DNA of 64,000 bases from Cyanobacteria bacterium RU_5_0 (GCA_012033255.1 JAAUSF010000004.1:1-64000); one strand, 5' to 3'; counted from the stretch's first letter, positions 1 to 8,325 are shown. Notes: a model not told the origin generated them from the letters alone. Numbers and translations: made by a program.

Positions 1-12
1 TTAAAGATGATT

Positions 13-37
13 GGGAATGGGTGATTCCCCCATTCCC
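13..37. repeat. Perfect 9-bp inverted repeat upstream of the first gene
   Basis: GGGAATGGG (13-21) and CCCATTCCC (29-37) form a perfect stem with a 7-base loop. The sequence is built from short GGGAATG-type units of the kind scattered through this window. It may end transcription of a gene lying before the window, or simply be repeat DNA. I see no gene in 1-200. Confidence 0.45.
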
Positions 38-201
38 CATTCCCATTTTCAAAGCAAAATGCCTTGCAGGTCGTTAATCACGTCCCCGAAAGGATGAGAT
101 AACCGAATTCTATTTCTCTGGGCACTTCCGATTTTGGCCCAAACCTTGGTGTAGTGGTATTGCGTGTCTTTACCTCTATTCATAATCTCGATCCCAGATT
201 C

Positions 202-432
202 ATGCGCCAGCCGAAAACAGTTCCCACCTGCCTCTGTTGTTCCAGTAGACTACTTCGCCACTTCCGTCGAGGTGGGGTTTATTGGTTCTGCCCTCAATGT
301 CGGCAAGAAATGCCTGTTTTATCTGAAACAATTCGCGGTAGCATCCTTGCGGGAACTAATTGCCTACTATCCAACTTTTTAGATGTGAAGGTGACTCATG
401 AACAGCCCCATTTCTCTGTCCCACTCCAGTAG
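202..432 (+). CDS. Small zinc-ribbon-like protein
   Basis: A 76-residue protein if it starts at the ATG at 202; a GTG at 154 in the same frame would add 16 residues that look unlike the rest. The only recognisable feature is a pair of cysteine knuckles, CLCC near residue 10 and CPQC near residue 31, separated by a basic stretch ending in VYWFC. This is the layout of a small zinc ribbon, and similar short proteins with a YWFC-xxC-RQEMP core are familiar from cyanobacteria as uncharacterised proteins. The 3' end overlaps the egtB start by 35 bp, so the two could be cotranscribed and translationally coupled. The function is unknown. The cysteine spacing is seen directly; metal binding is inferred. 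Confidence 0.6.
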   Translation: MRQPKTVPTCLCCSSRLLRHFRRGGVYWFCPQCRQEMPVLSETIRGSILAGTNCLLSNFLDVKVTHEQPHFSVPLQ

Positions 433-1672
433 TGTATGTCTGCCGTTGAGCGATCGCTATCCCAAAACTCGCCAACTTAGCGAACAAATTTGTCAGCCGC
501 TAGAGCCGGAAGACTACATCATTCAGACGATGCCGGATGTCAGTCCTCCGAAATGGCATTTGGCACATACGACTTGGTTTTTCGAGACATTTTTGCTGTT
601 GCCGTACCTCAAAGACTATACTGTCTTTCATCCCCAGTACGGCTATTTGTTCAATTCCTACTACGAGGCAGTCGGGCAACGTCACCCACGTCCCAATCGG
701 GGGTTGTTATCCCGTCCAAGCGTAGAAGAAATATATCGCTATCGTACTTACGTAGACGAAGCAATGCACCAATTGATGGCAGAGCAGTCTGGCAACCCAA
801 ATATGGAAGCTTTGCTCATTTTAGGATTAAACCATGAGCAGCAGCATCAGGAGTTATTATTCACTGATCTCAAGCATATTCTGGCTTACAATCCGTTGCG
901 TCCGGCTTATCGAACTGATCTACCGACTTCCAGCGTCGAATCGGCTCCCCGAAAAGAGCAATGGTTAGATTATCCTGGTGGATTGTATGCGATCGGTCAT
1001 ACTGCCAGTGAATTTGCCTTCGACAACGAAAGCCCGCCGCATCAGGTCTATCTTCAAGATTATTGGCTGTCGGCTCGACTCGTCACTAATGGCGAGTATC
1101 TAGAATTCATGCAAGCCAATGGTTATCAGAAACCGGAGTACTGGCTATCAGAAGGGTGGGCAAGTGTCCAATCTGACCATTGGCAAGCTCCTTTGTATTG
1201 GGAACAAATCGATGGTACGTGGTGGGTGATGACCTTGAGCGGAATGCGCCCTCTCAATGAGCATGAACCTGTCTGCCATGTCAGCTTTTTTGAAGCAGAT
1301 GCGTTTGCGCGTTGGGCAGGAAAGCGCCTCCCCACTGAAGCAGAATGGGAAGTAGCGGCGGCTCAAATCCCAATGCGAGGGAATTTGATGGAAACAGAAT
1401 ACTTCCATCCGATTCCAGCGACAGGGGCAACTCGCCCTGATCAACTCTATGGAGATGTCTGGGAATGGACACAAAGCGCCTATTTGCCTTATCCCGGATT
1501 TAAGGCGGTAGAAGGGGCGATCGGTGAATACAATGGTAAGTTCATGTGCAATCAAATGGTATTGCGAGGGGGTTCTTGTGTGACCCCGCCAGGGCACATC
1601 CGTCCTACGTACCGCAATTTCTTTCCTCCGTTCGCCCGATGGCAGTTCACTGGAATCCGCCTTGCTCAGTGA
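398..1672 (+). CDS. egtB: Ergothioneine biosynthesis sulfoxide synthase EgtB
   Basis: EgtB is a mononuclear iron enzyme that joins a thiol donor to N-alpha-trimethylhistidine with oxygen, giving the sulfoxide precursor of ergothioneine. At 424 residues it has the family length. The N-terminal DinB-like bundle carries the candidate iron histidines in HLAHTTW (H57) and HEQQHQE (H146, H150). The C-terminal half is a formylglycine-generating-enzyme/C-type-lectin fold with typical stretches such as GKRLPTEAEWE and VLRGGSC. The ATG at 398 has GAAGG just upstream. egtD follows 65 bp downstream, forming a two-gene pathway operon. Whether it uses cysteine or gamma-glutamylcysteine cannot be read reliably here. 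No egtA or egtC lies in the window; egtE was not seen either. Confidence 0.93.
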   Translation: MNSPISLSHSSSVCLPLSDRYPKTRQLSEQICQPLEPEDYIIQTMPDVSPPKWHLAHTTWFFETFLLLPYLKDYTVFHPQYGYLFNSYYEAVGQRHPRPNRGLLSRPSVEEIYRYRTYVDEAMHQLMAEQSGNPNMEALLILGLNHEQQHQELLFTDLKHILAYNPLRPAYRTDLPTSSVESAPRKEQWLDYPGGLYAIGHTASEFAFDNESPPHQVYLQDYWLSARLVTNGEYLEFMQANGYQKPEYWLSEGWASVQSDHWQAPLYWEQIDGTWWVMTLSGMRPLNEHEPVCHVSFFEADAFARWAGKRLPTEAEWEVAAAQIPMRGNLMETEYFHPIPATGATRPDQLYGDVWEWTQSAYLPYPGFKAVEGAIGEYNGKFMCNQMVLRGGSCVTPPGHIRPTYRNFFPPFARWQFTGIRLAQ

Positions 1673-1737
1673 GGAGTAAAAATTCAATAATCTGCCATAC
1701 TCGCAACCAGCTAAATTAATTCAGGAGTAAGCCCTTC

Positions 1738-2715
1738 ATGACTTCAATGTTGAACGTTGAGCCTGATATTAAGCTCTACGATCTCCATCCTCCGTTGGAT
1801 GACTTTCGTGCCGAAGTATTAAACGGATTGACAAGACTGCAAAAATCAATCTCTCCTAAATTTCTTTATGACAAGCGGGGAGCCGAATTATTTGATGCGA
1901 TCTGCACATTAGACGAGTATTATCTCACCCGAACTGAAGTAGCAATTCTTCGCACCTATGCATCCGCGATCGCAGAATTAATTGGAGACGGCGTTTTGAT
2001 TGAGTTTGGCAGTGGTAGTAGCCAGAAAGTGCGAATTCTTTTAGATGCCATGTCTCATTTGCCGACTTATGTGGCGTTGGATATTTCTAAGCAGCATCTT
2101 CAGGACTCTTGCAGGAATCTCGTGAACGCCTATCCAGGATTAGAAACGATCGCCATTTGCACCGATTACACACAACCTCTGCAACTGCCTGTCATTCCTT
2201 CGATTCAGAACAAGCATCACGTTGCTTTCTTTCCGGGGTCATCGATTGGCAACCTCCAACCCGAAGAAGCCGTGCAATTTCTGAAAAATACTGTATCGTT
2301 GCTACACCCCAATGGCAGTTTGTTAATTGGAGTGGATCTCAAGAAGAGCAAAGATATTCTTGAGCCTGCTTATGATGATGCAAAAGGCATTTCTGCGGCG
2401 TTTGCGCTAAATCTGTTGGTTCACATTAATCGTGAGCTAGGGGCTGATTTCAATCTCGATCAGTTTGGTTATCGATCGTTCTACAATCCGGTTGGTCGAA
2501 TTGAAATGTATATTATCAGCCTTGCGGATCAAGTGGTTCGTTTGAATGGGATTGAGATTCCGTTTTGGAAGGGCGAAACGTTGCGAACTGAGTATTCTTA
2601 CAAATACAGCATTGAAGAATTTCAGACGATCGCGATCGCGTCGGGATTTAAGCCTCGGACAGTTTGGACGGATTCACAGCAGTTGTTTAGTGTCCATTAT
2701 TTGGATCTCTGTTAA
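1738..2715 (+). CDS. egtD: L-histidine N(alpha)-methyltransferase EgtD
   Basis: EgtD trimethylates the alpha-amino group of histidine with S-adenosylmethionine to give hercynine, the first step of ergothioneine synthesis and the substrate of the upstream EgtB. The 325-residue length fits the family. The SAM-binding loop is visible as EFGSGSSQK near residue 90, and FFPGSSIGN and the C-terminal EYSYKYS-EEF segment are family hallmarks. An AGGAG lies 11 bases before the ATG. The order egtB-egtD with a 65-bp gap suggests one transcript. Downstream are two interspersed repeats rather than another gene. Confidence 0.94.
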   Translation: MTSMLNVEPDIKLYDLHPPLDDFRAEVLNGLTRLQKSISPKFLYDKRGAELFDAICTLDEYYLTRTEVAILRTYASAIAELIGDGVLIEFGSGSSQKVRILLDAMSHLPTYVALDISKQHLQDSCRNLVNAYPGLETIAICTDYTQPLQLPVIPSIQNKHHVAFFPGSSIGNLQPEEAVQFLKNTVSLLHPNGSLLIGVDLKKSKDILEPAYDDAKGISAAFALNLLVHINRELGADFNLDQFGYRSFYNPVGRIEMYIISLADQVVRLNGIEIPFWKGETLRTEYSYKYSIEEFQTIAIASGFKPRTVWTDSQQLFSVHYLDLC

Positions 2716-2748
2716 GTTTCGCCGATAGGCATAGCGACAGATTCTTGT

Positions 2749-2824
2749 CCTGTAAATTTTCAGTTGATGGATGGCATGGCTGAGAGGGCAGACCCGTGGG
2801 TCTGCCCCTGCCGATTGCAAAATC
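2749..2824 (+). repeat. Interspersed repeat, copy A (short form)
   Basis: This starts with CCTGTAAATTTTC, continues with TGGATGGCATGG and ends in GGTCTGCCCCTGCCGATT followed by CAAAATC. The same ends recur at 28711-28869, where the interior differs and is tandemly expanded. The core is a perfect 10-bp inverted repeat, GGGCAGACCC-GT-GGGTCTGCCC (2786-2807), which could terminate egtBD transcription. No coding potential was seen. Confidence 0.7.
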
Positions 2825-2872
2825 GTGTTTATGCACTTTGGGAATCTATAGAGATTGCCTTTTTTAGAGATT

Positions 2873-2967
2873 TATAGCCATAGTCATATTGGTTAGGACA
2901 TTTTTGTGGGGCGGCTCCGCCGCCCCACAAAAATGTCCATGTCCTAACCTAACTGACTACAGCTATA
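2873..2967 (+). mobile_element. 95-bp palindromic MITE-like element, copy 1
   Basis: The left arm begins TATAGCCATAGTCAT and the right arm ends ACTGACTACAGCTATA, so the ends are imperfect inverted repeats beginning with TATAGC. The centre is a long perfect hairpin, with ACATTTTTGTGGGGCGG pairing to its complement around a CTCCG loop. A second copy of the same length lies inverted at 45284-45378. There is no room for a transposase. TA at the termini would fit an IS630/Tc1-type target, but that family link is an inference. With the preceding repeat it fills the 368-bp gap 2716-3083. Confidence 0.75.
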
Positions 2968-3083
2968 GAACCAGGAGTTTGGCAAACTAGCGATCGCCAT
3001 TCAACTTGCACATCCCAATCCTCAGCATTCTTGTGGGATGGGCATCTTGCCCGTCCACTTGTACAAGCTCAATGTGGAACAGC

Positions 3084-3719
3084 TTATTTACGTTCGTGTG
3101 TTTCCCCAATCAAATAGTTCAAAAGAAGATTGCTTACTTCTTCCTCAAGTTCTCCGTTACTTAAAAGTTCTGGATGTTCAATCACAGCCTCATGACAGAG
3201 TGATTCAACCGTACATCCTAAAATGAACACTGTTAAATCGAGATTTTGAGGTCGAATGCGATCGCGATTCTTCTCTAAATAAGCCCGAAACAAATTGAGA
3301 ATTTGTTCCTCCGCATTATTAACCTGTTGAAGCTTGGCAATCCGAGGTAATTGTTCATTCAACACTTTATGCAACGTTGGATTAACCGCATGAGCCGCCA
3401 TACATGCTTTCACCAATTCAGGCAGAACGATTTCGATCGGCGCATCAAACAGATCATTCAGTTTCGATTGAACCAACTCAATCATCTCGTTTTCATGATG
3501 CTCAGCCAACGCAGCAACCAAGGCTTCTTTATTGGGAAAGTATTGATACAGCGACCCGATACTAACGCCAGCCATCTCTGCAATTCGATTGGTACTTGCC
3601 TTGTCGTAACCCTCTTCAGTCAAAATACGAGCGGTCGCTGTCAAGATTGCATCAACGGTTATTTTAGAACGGTCTTGTTGCGGTAATTTTCGAGGCGTTG
3701 TGGAAATTTTACGAGGCAT
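3084..3719 (-). CDS. TetR/AcrR family transcriptional regulator
   Basis: A 211-residue repressor-type protein. The N-terminal helix-turn-helix is clear: ILTATARILTEEG, then ASTNRIAEMAGVSIGSLYQYFPNKEAL. The C-terminal ligand domain is generic and also contains a TetR_C-like helical region. I chose the methionine at 3719 because AGGTGATTC precedes it and MPRKISTTPRK is a normal TetR start; a longer frame to 3788 would run through the operators. It is divergent from the DevB/DevC exporter genes, the usual arrangement for a local repressor of an efflux operon. The paired palindromes just upstream are its probable binding sites. Confidence 0.9.
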   Translation of the reverse strand: MPRKISTTPRKLPQQDRSKITVDAILTATARILTEEGYDKASTNRIAEMAGVSIGSLYQYFPNKEALVAALAEHHENEMIELVQSKLNDLFDAPIEIVLPELVKACMAAHAVNPTLHKVLNEQLPRIAKLQQVNNAEEQILNLFRAYLEKNRDRIRPQNLDLTVFILGCTVESLCHEAVIEHPELLSNGELEEEVSNLLLNYLIGETHERK

Positions 3720-3750
3720 CTGAATCACCTGATAAAACGCGAGTTGATAA

Positions 3751-3789
3751 TGTGAGTTTTTGCTCATATCATACGAGTTAATGCTCACA
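3751..3789. promoter_or_regulatory. Paired TetR-type operator between tetR and devB
   Basis: Two copies of a dyad of form (T/C)GAGTTnnTGCTCA lie at 3753-3766 and 3774-3787, with their starts exactly 21 bp (two helical turns) apart. The outermost bases make a perfect TGTGAG/CTCACA inverted repeat. The block is 32 bp upstream of the tetR start and about 100 bp upstream of devB, so one occupied site could control both directions. Regulator assignment is inferred from position. Confidence 0.65.
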
Positions 3790-3891
3790 TTTTATCAGAT
3801 CGTTTGATGAGCCAACTCGATCGCTTGCGTACTCCTGAACCTGAAACGGTATCGGATCTGAAATTCTGTAAAAGTCAAAGGACAACCTAAC

Positions 3892-5067
3892 ATGAGTCTT
3901 CATTTTTTCCCAAAACCCTCACGCTGGACGATCGGATTAATCATTCTCGCTACGGCTATCACAGGTACCACCGTTGTTTATGGCATCTCTCAATTTGGAC
4001 TTGCTGATCAGCCCGAAAACCCTGCATCAACTGTCCCAATCGTCCGACAAATCGCGGCTTTAGGGCGCATTGAACCGGCTACAGAAGTGATTCAAGTGTC
4101 TGCGCCGCTGGAACTTGATGGCGATCGCGTTGCTGAACTCTTGGTAAAACGAGGCGATCGAGTCAAATTCGGACAGGTGATTGCGGTTTTGGATAGCCGC
4201 GATCGGCTACAAACGGCGCTATTGGAAGCGCATGAACAAGTCAGCGTGGCACAATCGAAACTGGCGCAGGTTCAAGCGGGTGCAAAGTCTGGAGAGATTG
4301 CTGCCCAAGAAGCTGAAATCACCCGACTGCAAGCAGAATTGCAAGGCGAAGTTGCGACACAGGAAGCCACGATCGCTCGTTGGCAGTCAGAAGTAGATAT
4401 TGCCCGTGCTGAATATGAACGTTTCCGAAATCTCTATCGAGAGGGAGCCGAATCAGCCTCTCAGCTAGACAGCAAACGGCTGGCATTAGAAACGGCTGAA
4501 GCGCAACTCAATGAGGCAATTGCGAATCAAAGCCGAACCGCAGATACGCTGAGAGCACAAATCAGCGAAGCTCAAGCCACATTAGATCAGATTGCCGAAG
4601 TGCGCCCCGTGGATATACAAGCTGCTCAAGCCGAAGTAGATGCGGCGATCGCTGCCGTTCAGAAAGCTCAAGCTGAACTGGAGCAAGCCTTTATTTATGC
4701 GCCGATCGCAGGTCAAGTATTAGAGATTCATACTCATCCTGGAGAAGCCATCAACGATGACGGAATTGTTGACTTAGGACAAACCGATCAGATGGAAATT
4801 GTGGCGGAAGTCTATCAGACAGATATTGGTAAAGTGCAAACTGGACAGTCGGCAGTGATTACGAGTCAAGCGTTTCCGGGTGAACTGCATGGAACAGTGG
4901 GCGAAGTCGGGTTACAAGTGAGCCGACAAGAAGTATTCAGTAACGAACCCGGAGAAAACCTCGATCGCCGCGTGATTGAAGTTCGCATTCGCTTAAGTCC
5001 AGAAGATAGCCAGAAAGTGGCTGGATTAACGAATTTACAAGTGCAAGTGGCGATCGAGCAGCTTTGA
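3892..5067 (+). CDS. devB: HlyD/DevB-family membrane fusion protein of an ABC exporter
   Basis: A periplasmic adaptor that would link a DevC/DevA inner-membrane ABC transporter to an outer-membrane TolC-like channel. It has 391 residues, one N-terminal membrane anchor (about 12-34, WTIGLIILATAITGTTVVYG), a first half of a biotinyl-lipoyl domain near residues 55-100 (RIEPATEV...LLVKRGDRVKFGQ), a long alpha-helical coiled-coil hairpin rich in Ala/Glu/Gln (about 100-245), then the second lipoyl half (YAPIAGQVLEIHTHPGE) and a beta-barrel. This order is standard for the family. devC follows 34 bp downstream. In heterocyst formers DevBCA exports envelope glycolipid; the substrate here is unknown. 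Expression is probably controlled by the adjacent TetR protein. Confidence 0.9.
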   Translation: MSLHFFPKPSRWTIGLIILATAITGTTVVYGISQFGLADQPENPASTVPIVRQIAALGRIEPATEVIQVSAPLELDGDRVAELLVKRGDRVKFGQVIAVLDSRDRLQTALLEAHEQVSVAQSKLAQVQAGAKSGEIAAQEAEITRLQAELQGEVATQEATIARWQSEVDIARAEYERFRNLYREGAESASQLDSKRLALETAEAQLNEAIANQSRTADTLRAQISEAQATLDQIAEVRPVDIQAAQAEVDAAIAAVQKAQAELEQAFIYAPIAGQVLEIHTHPGEAINDDGIVDLGQTDQMEIVAEVYQTDIGKVQTGQSAVITSQAFPGELHGTVGEVGLQVSRQEVFSNEPGENLDRRVIEVRIRLSPEDSQKVAGLTNLQVQVAIEQL

Positions 5068-5070
5068 CTA

Positions 5071-5098
5071 GGTAATTGGTAATTGGTAATTGGTAATT
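5071..5098 (+). repeat. Four tandem GGTAATT heptamers between devB and devC
   Basis: Exactly four head-to-tail copies of the 7-mer GGTAATT fill the intergenic gap. They end 3 bases before the devC ATG, where a purine-rich ribosome binding site would normally sit. They also create an in-frame TTG at 5090. Confidence 0.85.
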
Positions 5099-5101
5099 TT
5101 T

Positions 5102-6271
5102 ATGTTCAAGAAATTCTTTCGGAAAACGCCCTTAGCGTGGCTACAAGTGACACGAGAAAAAACGCGCTTGACGATCGCTTTAGCGGGAATTGCGTTTGCA
5201 GATATTTTGATGTTTGTGCAACTGGGATTTATGGAATCGCTCTATGATGCAGCTGTTAAACCGCACATGAATCTAGATGGCGATTTGTTTTTGATCAATC
5301 CGCAGTTTGAAAACTTAGTAGCAGTGAAAAGTTTTCCCAGGGAACGGCTCTATCAGGCGGCAGGATTTGATGAGGTTGAGTCGATTAATTGGATGTATAT
5401 CGGCACAGGTGAATGGCGAAATCCGACAACGCTCATCAATCGATCGATCCTGATTTTTGGCGTTGATCCGGCAACCTCAACCTTTACGCCAGCCGATATC
5501 AATCAACAAGTGGATAGTTTGAAATTGCTGAATCGGGCGATATTCGATCGCGCTGGACGACCAGAGTATGGTGATATCCAAACGCTGCTTCAGCAAACCA
5601 ATTCGCTTGCTGTACAAGTGAATGATCTTGATTTGCAAGTCGCTGGGATATTCACAATGGGAGCGTCGTTTGCGGCGGATGGAAATGTAATTGTCAGCGA
5701 TTCTACTTTCTTACGGCTCTTTCCTGAACGTGAACCCGAAGAAATTGATGTGGGTTTGATTCACTTAAAACCAGGAGCCACTATCGAACAAGTTCAGGCA
5801 ACGTTGCAAGCCAACTTATCATCTGATGTGGTGGTGTTAACACAAGAGGAATTTGCCGATCGCGAAAAAGCTTACTGGTCAAGCAGTACGCCGATCGGGT
5901 TTGTATTTGGATTCGGTGCAGTGATCGGTTTCATTGTGGGAACCGTGATCGTTTATCAAATTCTTTATTCTGATGTTTCCGATCACTTGCCAGAATACGC
6001 CACGCTCAAGGCAATGGGCTACAGCGATTCTCATCTTGTGGGTATATTGATTCAAGAAGCGTTAATCCTGGCATTTTTGGGCTTCATCCCTGGAGGTCTT
6101 CTGTCCATTGGGCTTTATCATCTAGCCTACGCATCGACCTTGCTCCCGATTTTTATGACAACAAATCGAGCGATCATGGTATTGATCTTAACGGTTTTGA
6201 TGTGCAGTGCGTCGGGTGCGATCGCGATGCGAAAATTACAAGCGGCTGATCCAGCAGATATTTTTCAGTAG
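5102..6271 (+). CDS. devC: DevC-family ABC exporter permease (FtsX-like)
   Basis: The membrane permease of the DevBCA-type exporter, 389 residues from the ATG at 5102. It has an N-terminal membrane helix after the basic MFKKFFRKTPLAWLQVTREKTR start, a large extracytoplasmic domain (about 45-270), then three C-terminal helices (about 272-300, 320-345 and 350-375). This is the FtsX/MacB-like topology of the family. EYATLKAMGYSDSHL in the loop after TM2 is the usual ATPase-coupling segment. The gene lies directly behind devB, but the ATPase gene is not next: an acetyltransferase and an opposing gene intervene before devA at 7357. No clear Shine-Dalgarno is present because the heptamer array occupies the site, so coupling to devB translation is possible. 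Confidence 0.9.
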   Translation: MFKKFFRKTPLAWLQVTREKTRLTIALAGIAFADILMFVQLGFMESLYDAAVKPHMNLDGDLFLINPQFENLVAVKSFPRERLYQAAGFDEVESINWMYIGTGEWRNPTTLINRSILIFGVDPATSTFTPADINQQVDSLKLLNRAIFDRAGRPEYGDIQTLLQQTNSLAVQVNDLDLQVAGIFTMGASFAADGNVIVSDSTFLRLFPEREPEEIDVGLIHLKPGATIEQVQATLQANLSSDVVVLTQEEFADREKAYWSSSTPIGFVFGFGAVIGFIVGTVIVYQILYSDVSDHLPEYATLKAMGYSDSHLVGILIQEALILAFLGFIPGGLLSIGLYHLAYASTLLPIFMTTNRAIMVLILTVLMCSASGAIAMRKLQAADPADIFQ

Positions 6272-6324
6272 AGGTCTATTGCGATAGACCTTCGCCATAC
6301 TATTAGATTCAAGGAGATTGTGAG

Positions 6325-6891
6325 ATGGAGAATGAGCAAAAGACGGAGAAACAAAAGATGCTGGCGGGAGAGCTTTATCTCGCGGCTGATCTAGAGTTAG
6401 CGGCTGAAAGCAAACGGGCACGACGTTTACTAGAGTCGTATAATCGAACCTCGATCGATGAGCCAGAAAAACGATCGCAATTACTCCGCGATTTGTTCGG
6501 AAGCGTGGGTGAAAGCCCGTCGATCGTGCCTCCGTTTCACTGCGACTATGGCAGCCATATTCATATTGGCGATCGGTTTTATATGAATTATGGCGGTGTA
6601 ATTTTAGATTGCAATACGGTTCACATTGGTGATGATGTGTTATGCGCTCCCTATGTTCAGATTTATGCGGCGTATCATCCAACTGATCCAACAGTTCGCT
6701 TAACCGGAAAAGAACTGGCGGCTCCCATTCGGATTGGCAATAACGTCTGGATTGGGGGGGGTGTGATTATTTGTCCAGGAGTAACGATTGGCGATAACAC
6801 GACGATCGGCGCAGGCAGTGTAGTGGTGAAAGATATTCCTGCGAATGTGATTGCAGTTGGCAATCCTTGTCGAGTGCTTCGCCCGGTGTAA
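6325..6891 (+). CDS. Maltose/galactoside O-acetyltransferase family protein (left-handed beta-helix)
   Basis: An acetyl-CoA-dependent sugar O-acetyltransferase of the Maa/LacA/NodL type, 188 residues. The N-terminal Mac domain (MLAGELYLAADLELAAESKRARRLL) is followed by hexapeptide-repeat turns (IHIGDRFYMNYGGVILD, VHIGDDVLCAPYVQIYAAYHP, IRIGNNVWIGGGVIICPGVTIGDN). The catalytic His is expected in the AAYHPTDP segment. AAGGAG lies 8 bases before the ATG. It sits 53 bp after devC on the same strand, so it is probably in the exporter transcript and might modify the exported glycoconjugate. That link is inference from position; the family call is firm. Confidence 0.92.
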   Translation: MENEQKTEKQKMLAGELYLAADLELAAESKRARRLLESYNRTSIDEPEKRSQLLRDLFGSVGESPSIVPPFHCDYGSHIHIGDRFYMNYGGVILDCNTVHIGDDVLCAPYVQIYAAYHPTDPTVRLTGKELAAPIRIGNNVWIGGGVIICPGVTIGDNTTIGAGSVVVKDIPANVIAVGNPCRVLRPV

Positions 6892-6914
6892 TGGCGAACG
6901 GAGATTTTCCCTTA

Positions 6915-7319
6915 CTAATTCGATTGCTGTAAGAACCAGAACAAGGCTTTACCTGTCACAATTCCATACACGACACCAAATACGACTATTCCCAATGCAG
7001 ATCCTGGCATTCCTGCACCTGTGACGATCGCACAACTTGCAATACCTACAAATATTCCTACACTGCTCACTAATAACCATCGACCCATACCAGAAGTCTT
7101 CCGTCTGAGCAGAAACCATTGCGCGAGTCCGACGATCGTTCCAGCAATGATTCCAAATACTGTCCCAAAAACAGTCAGAAACATAGATGAATCCTCATAA
7201 AAATTAAACATAGCGGCGGCAAGTGCAGTAATAACAACACCGACAGTCAGACCCACGACCCAACTAACAGCCCAACTAATTACACTGGCGATGATCCACT
7301 TTCCCATCTGTTGCCACAT
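6915..7319 (-). CDS. Hypothetical four-helix membrane protein
   Basis: 134 residues, almost entirely hydrophobic and glycine-rich, with about four membrane spans (roughly 8-35, 45-68, 80-100 and 108-128) and short charged loops. No enzyme motif is visible. It resembles small cyanobacterial membrane proteins with no assigned role. It lies on the opposite strand between the acetyltransferase and devA, interrupting what is normally a devBCA operon. AAGG precedes the ATG. Function unknown. Confidence 0.7.
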   Translation of the reverse strand: MWQQMGKWIIASVISWAVSWVVGLTVGVVITALAAAMFNFYEDSSMFLTVFGTVFGIIAGTIVGLAQWFLLRRKTSGMGRWLLVSSVGIFVGIASCAIVTGAGMPGSALGIVVFGVVYGIVTGKALFWFLQQSN

Positions 7320-7356
7320 TTAACCTTGGATTAACCCTCACTTTTTAAGAATAGCG

Positions 7357-8091
7357 ATGCACACTTTATCTTCTTCTACGGCTCACAATCCACCTGTCTC
7401 TGAACCTGTAATTGCGGTAAACCATCTCAATCACTATTTTGGTCAAAGCGATCTCCGTAAACAGGCATTGTTTGATATCAATTTAGAGATCTGGGCGGGT
7501 GAGATTGTGATTATGACGGGACCATCGGGTTCCGGCAAGACAACATTGTTAACCTTGATGGGAGGTTTACGATCGGCTCAAGAAGGAAGTCTCAAGATTC
7601 TTAGTCAGGAGATGCAGAATGCTAATAAGCAACAAATGATGCAGGTTCGACGGCAAATTGGCTACATCTTCCAAGCACATAACTTGATGACATTTTTGAC
7701 GGCAAAACAGAACGTGCGAATGTCATTAGAGCTACATGAAAAATATCTTGATCAGAATATGGATGCGATCGCGACTCAGATGCTAGAAGCCGTTGGGTTA
7801 GGACATCGAATTGACTACTATGCAGAAAGCCTTTCGGGGGGGCAAAAGCAACGAGTCGCGATCGCTCGTGCGCTGGTTAGTCACCCTAAAATTGTGCTGG
7901 CTGATGAACCCACAGCAGCACTTGATAAAAAATCAGGCCGAGATGTTGTCGAGATTATGCAGCGACTAGCAAAAGAACAAGGATGCACTATTTTAATGGT
8001 GACGCACGATAATCGAATTTTGGATATTGCCGATCGCATTGTTTACCTGGAAGATGGACGATTAGCTGATGTACCCAAACAGGCAGCATAG
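7357..8091 (+). CDS. devA: DevA-family ABC transporter ATP-binding protein
   Basis: The ATPase of the DevBCA-type exporter, 244 residues. Walker A GPSGSGKTT near residue 59, Q-loop in IGYIFQAHNL, signature LSGGQKQRVAIARAL near residue 160, Walker B IVLADEP and the switch histidine in LMVTHD are all intact. The MacB/LolD-like pattern, with HNLMTFLTAKQNV after the Q-loop, fits the DevA subgroup. It presumably works with devB/devC upstream despite the 1.1-kb separation. A separate promoter is likely because an opposing gene lies directly upstream. Confidence 0.92.
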   Translation: MHTLSSSTAHNPPVSEPVIAVNHLNHYFGQSDLRKQALFDINLEIWAGEIVIMTGPSGSGKTTLLTLMGGLRSAQEGSLKILSQEMQNANKQQMMQVRRQIGYIFQAHNLMTFLTAKQNVRMSLELHEKYLDQNMDAIATQMLEAVGLGHRIDYYAESLSGGQKQRVAIARALVSHPKIVLADEPTAALDKKSGRDVVEIMQRLAKEQGCTILMVTHDNRILDIADRIVYLEDGRLADVPKQAA

Positions 8092-8097
8092 ATGCAC

Positions 8098-8325
8098 TTA
8101 AGGAACCTGCTTCTGAGAATCCATTTTCCACAGTTTCTCTAGCTTTTCAATTTGCCGAAGAAGAGTCACTGTGCGGTATTTGCGATATCCGACAATCCCT
8201 AACGTCAACATGATTGGGAAACTAATGGCAAGACATCCCATCAGGGCATTGGTCGCATGATAAGACGACACAGGAGTATCTTGTACCGGAGGAGCCGCTT
8301 GAAAATAACGGGAATCACCTCGCAT
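8098..8325 (-). CDS. Hypothetical small membrane protein
   Basis: 75 residues with one hydrophobic span (about 27-46, LMGCLAISFPIMLTLGIVGY) followed by a basic, amphipathic tail with LLRQIEKLEKLWK that could form a short coiled coil. The start codon directly follows the stop of the upstream DUF4278 gene (TAA-ATG), and GGAGG sits just before it, so the two are almost certainly translated from one mRNA. It converges with devA, ending 7 bp from its stop. Function unknown. Confidence 0.65.
   Translation of the reverse strand: MRGDSRYFQAAPPVQDTPVSSYHATNALMGCLAISFPIMLTLGIVGYRKYRTVTLLRQIEKLEKLWKMDSQKQVP

Noticed and set aside
1148-1687. 179-codon minus-strand frame inside egtB
   Set aside because: It is fully antisense to a well-recognised enzyme and has no family-like sequence.
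6236-6691. 151-codon minus-strand frame over the devC end and acetyltransferase
   Set aside because: It is antisense to hexapeptide-repeat coding sequence and shows no domain or start signal.
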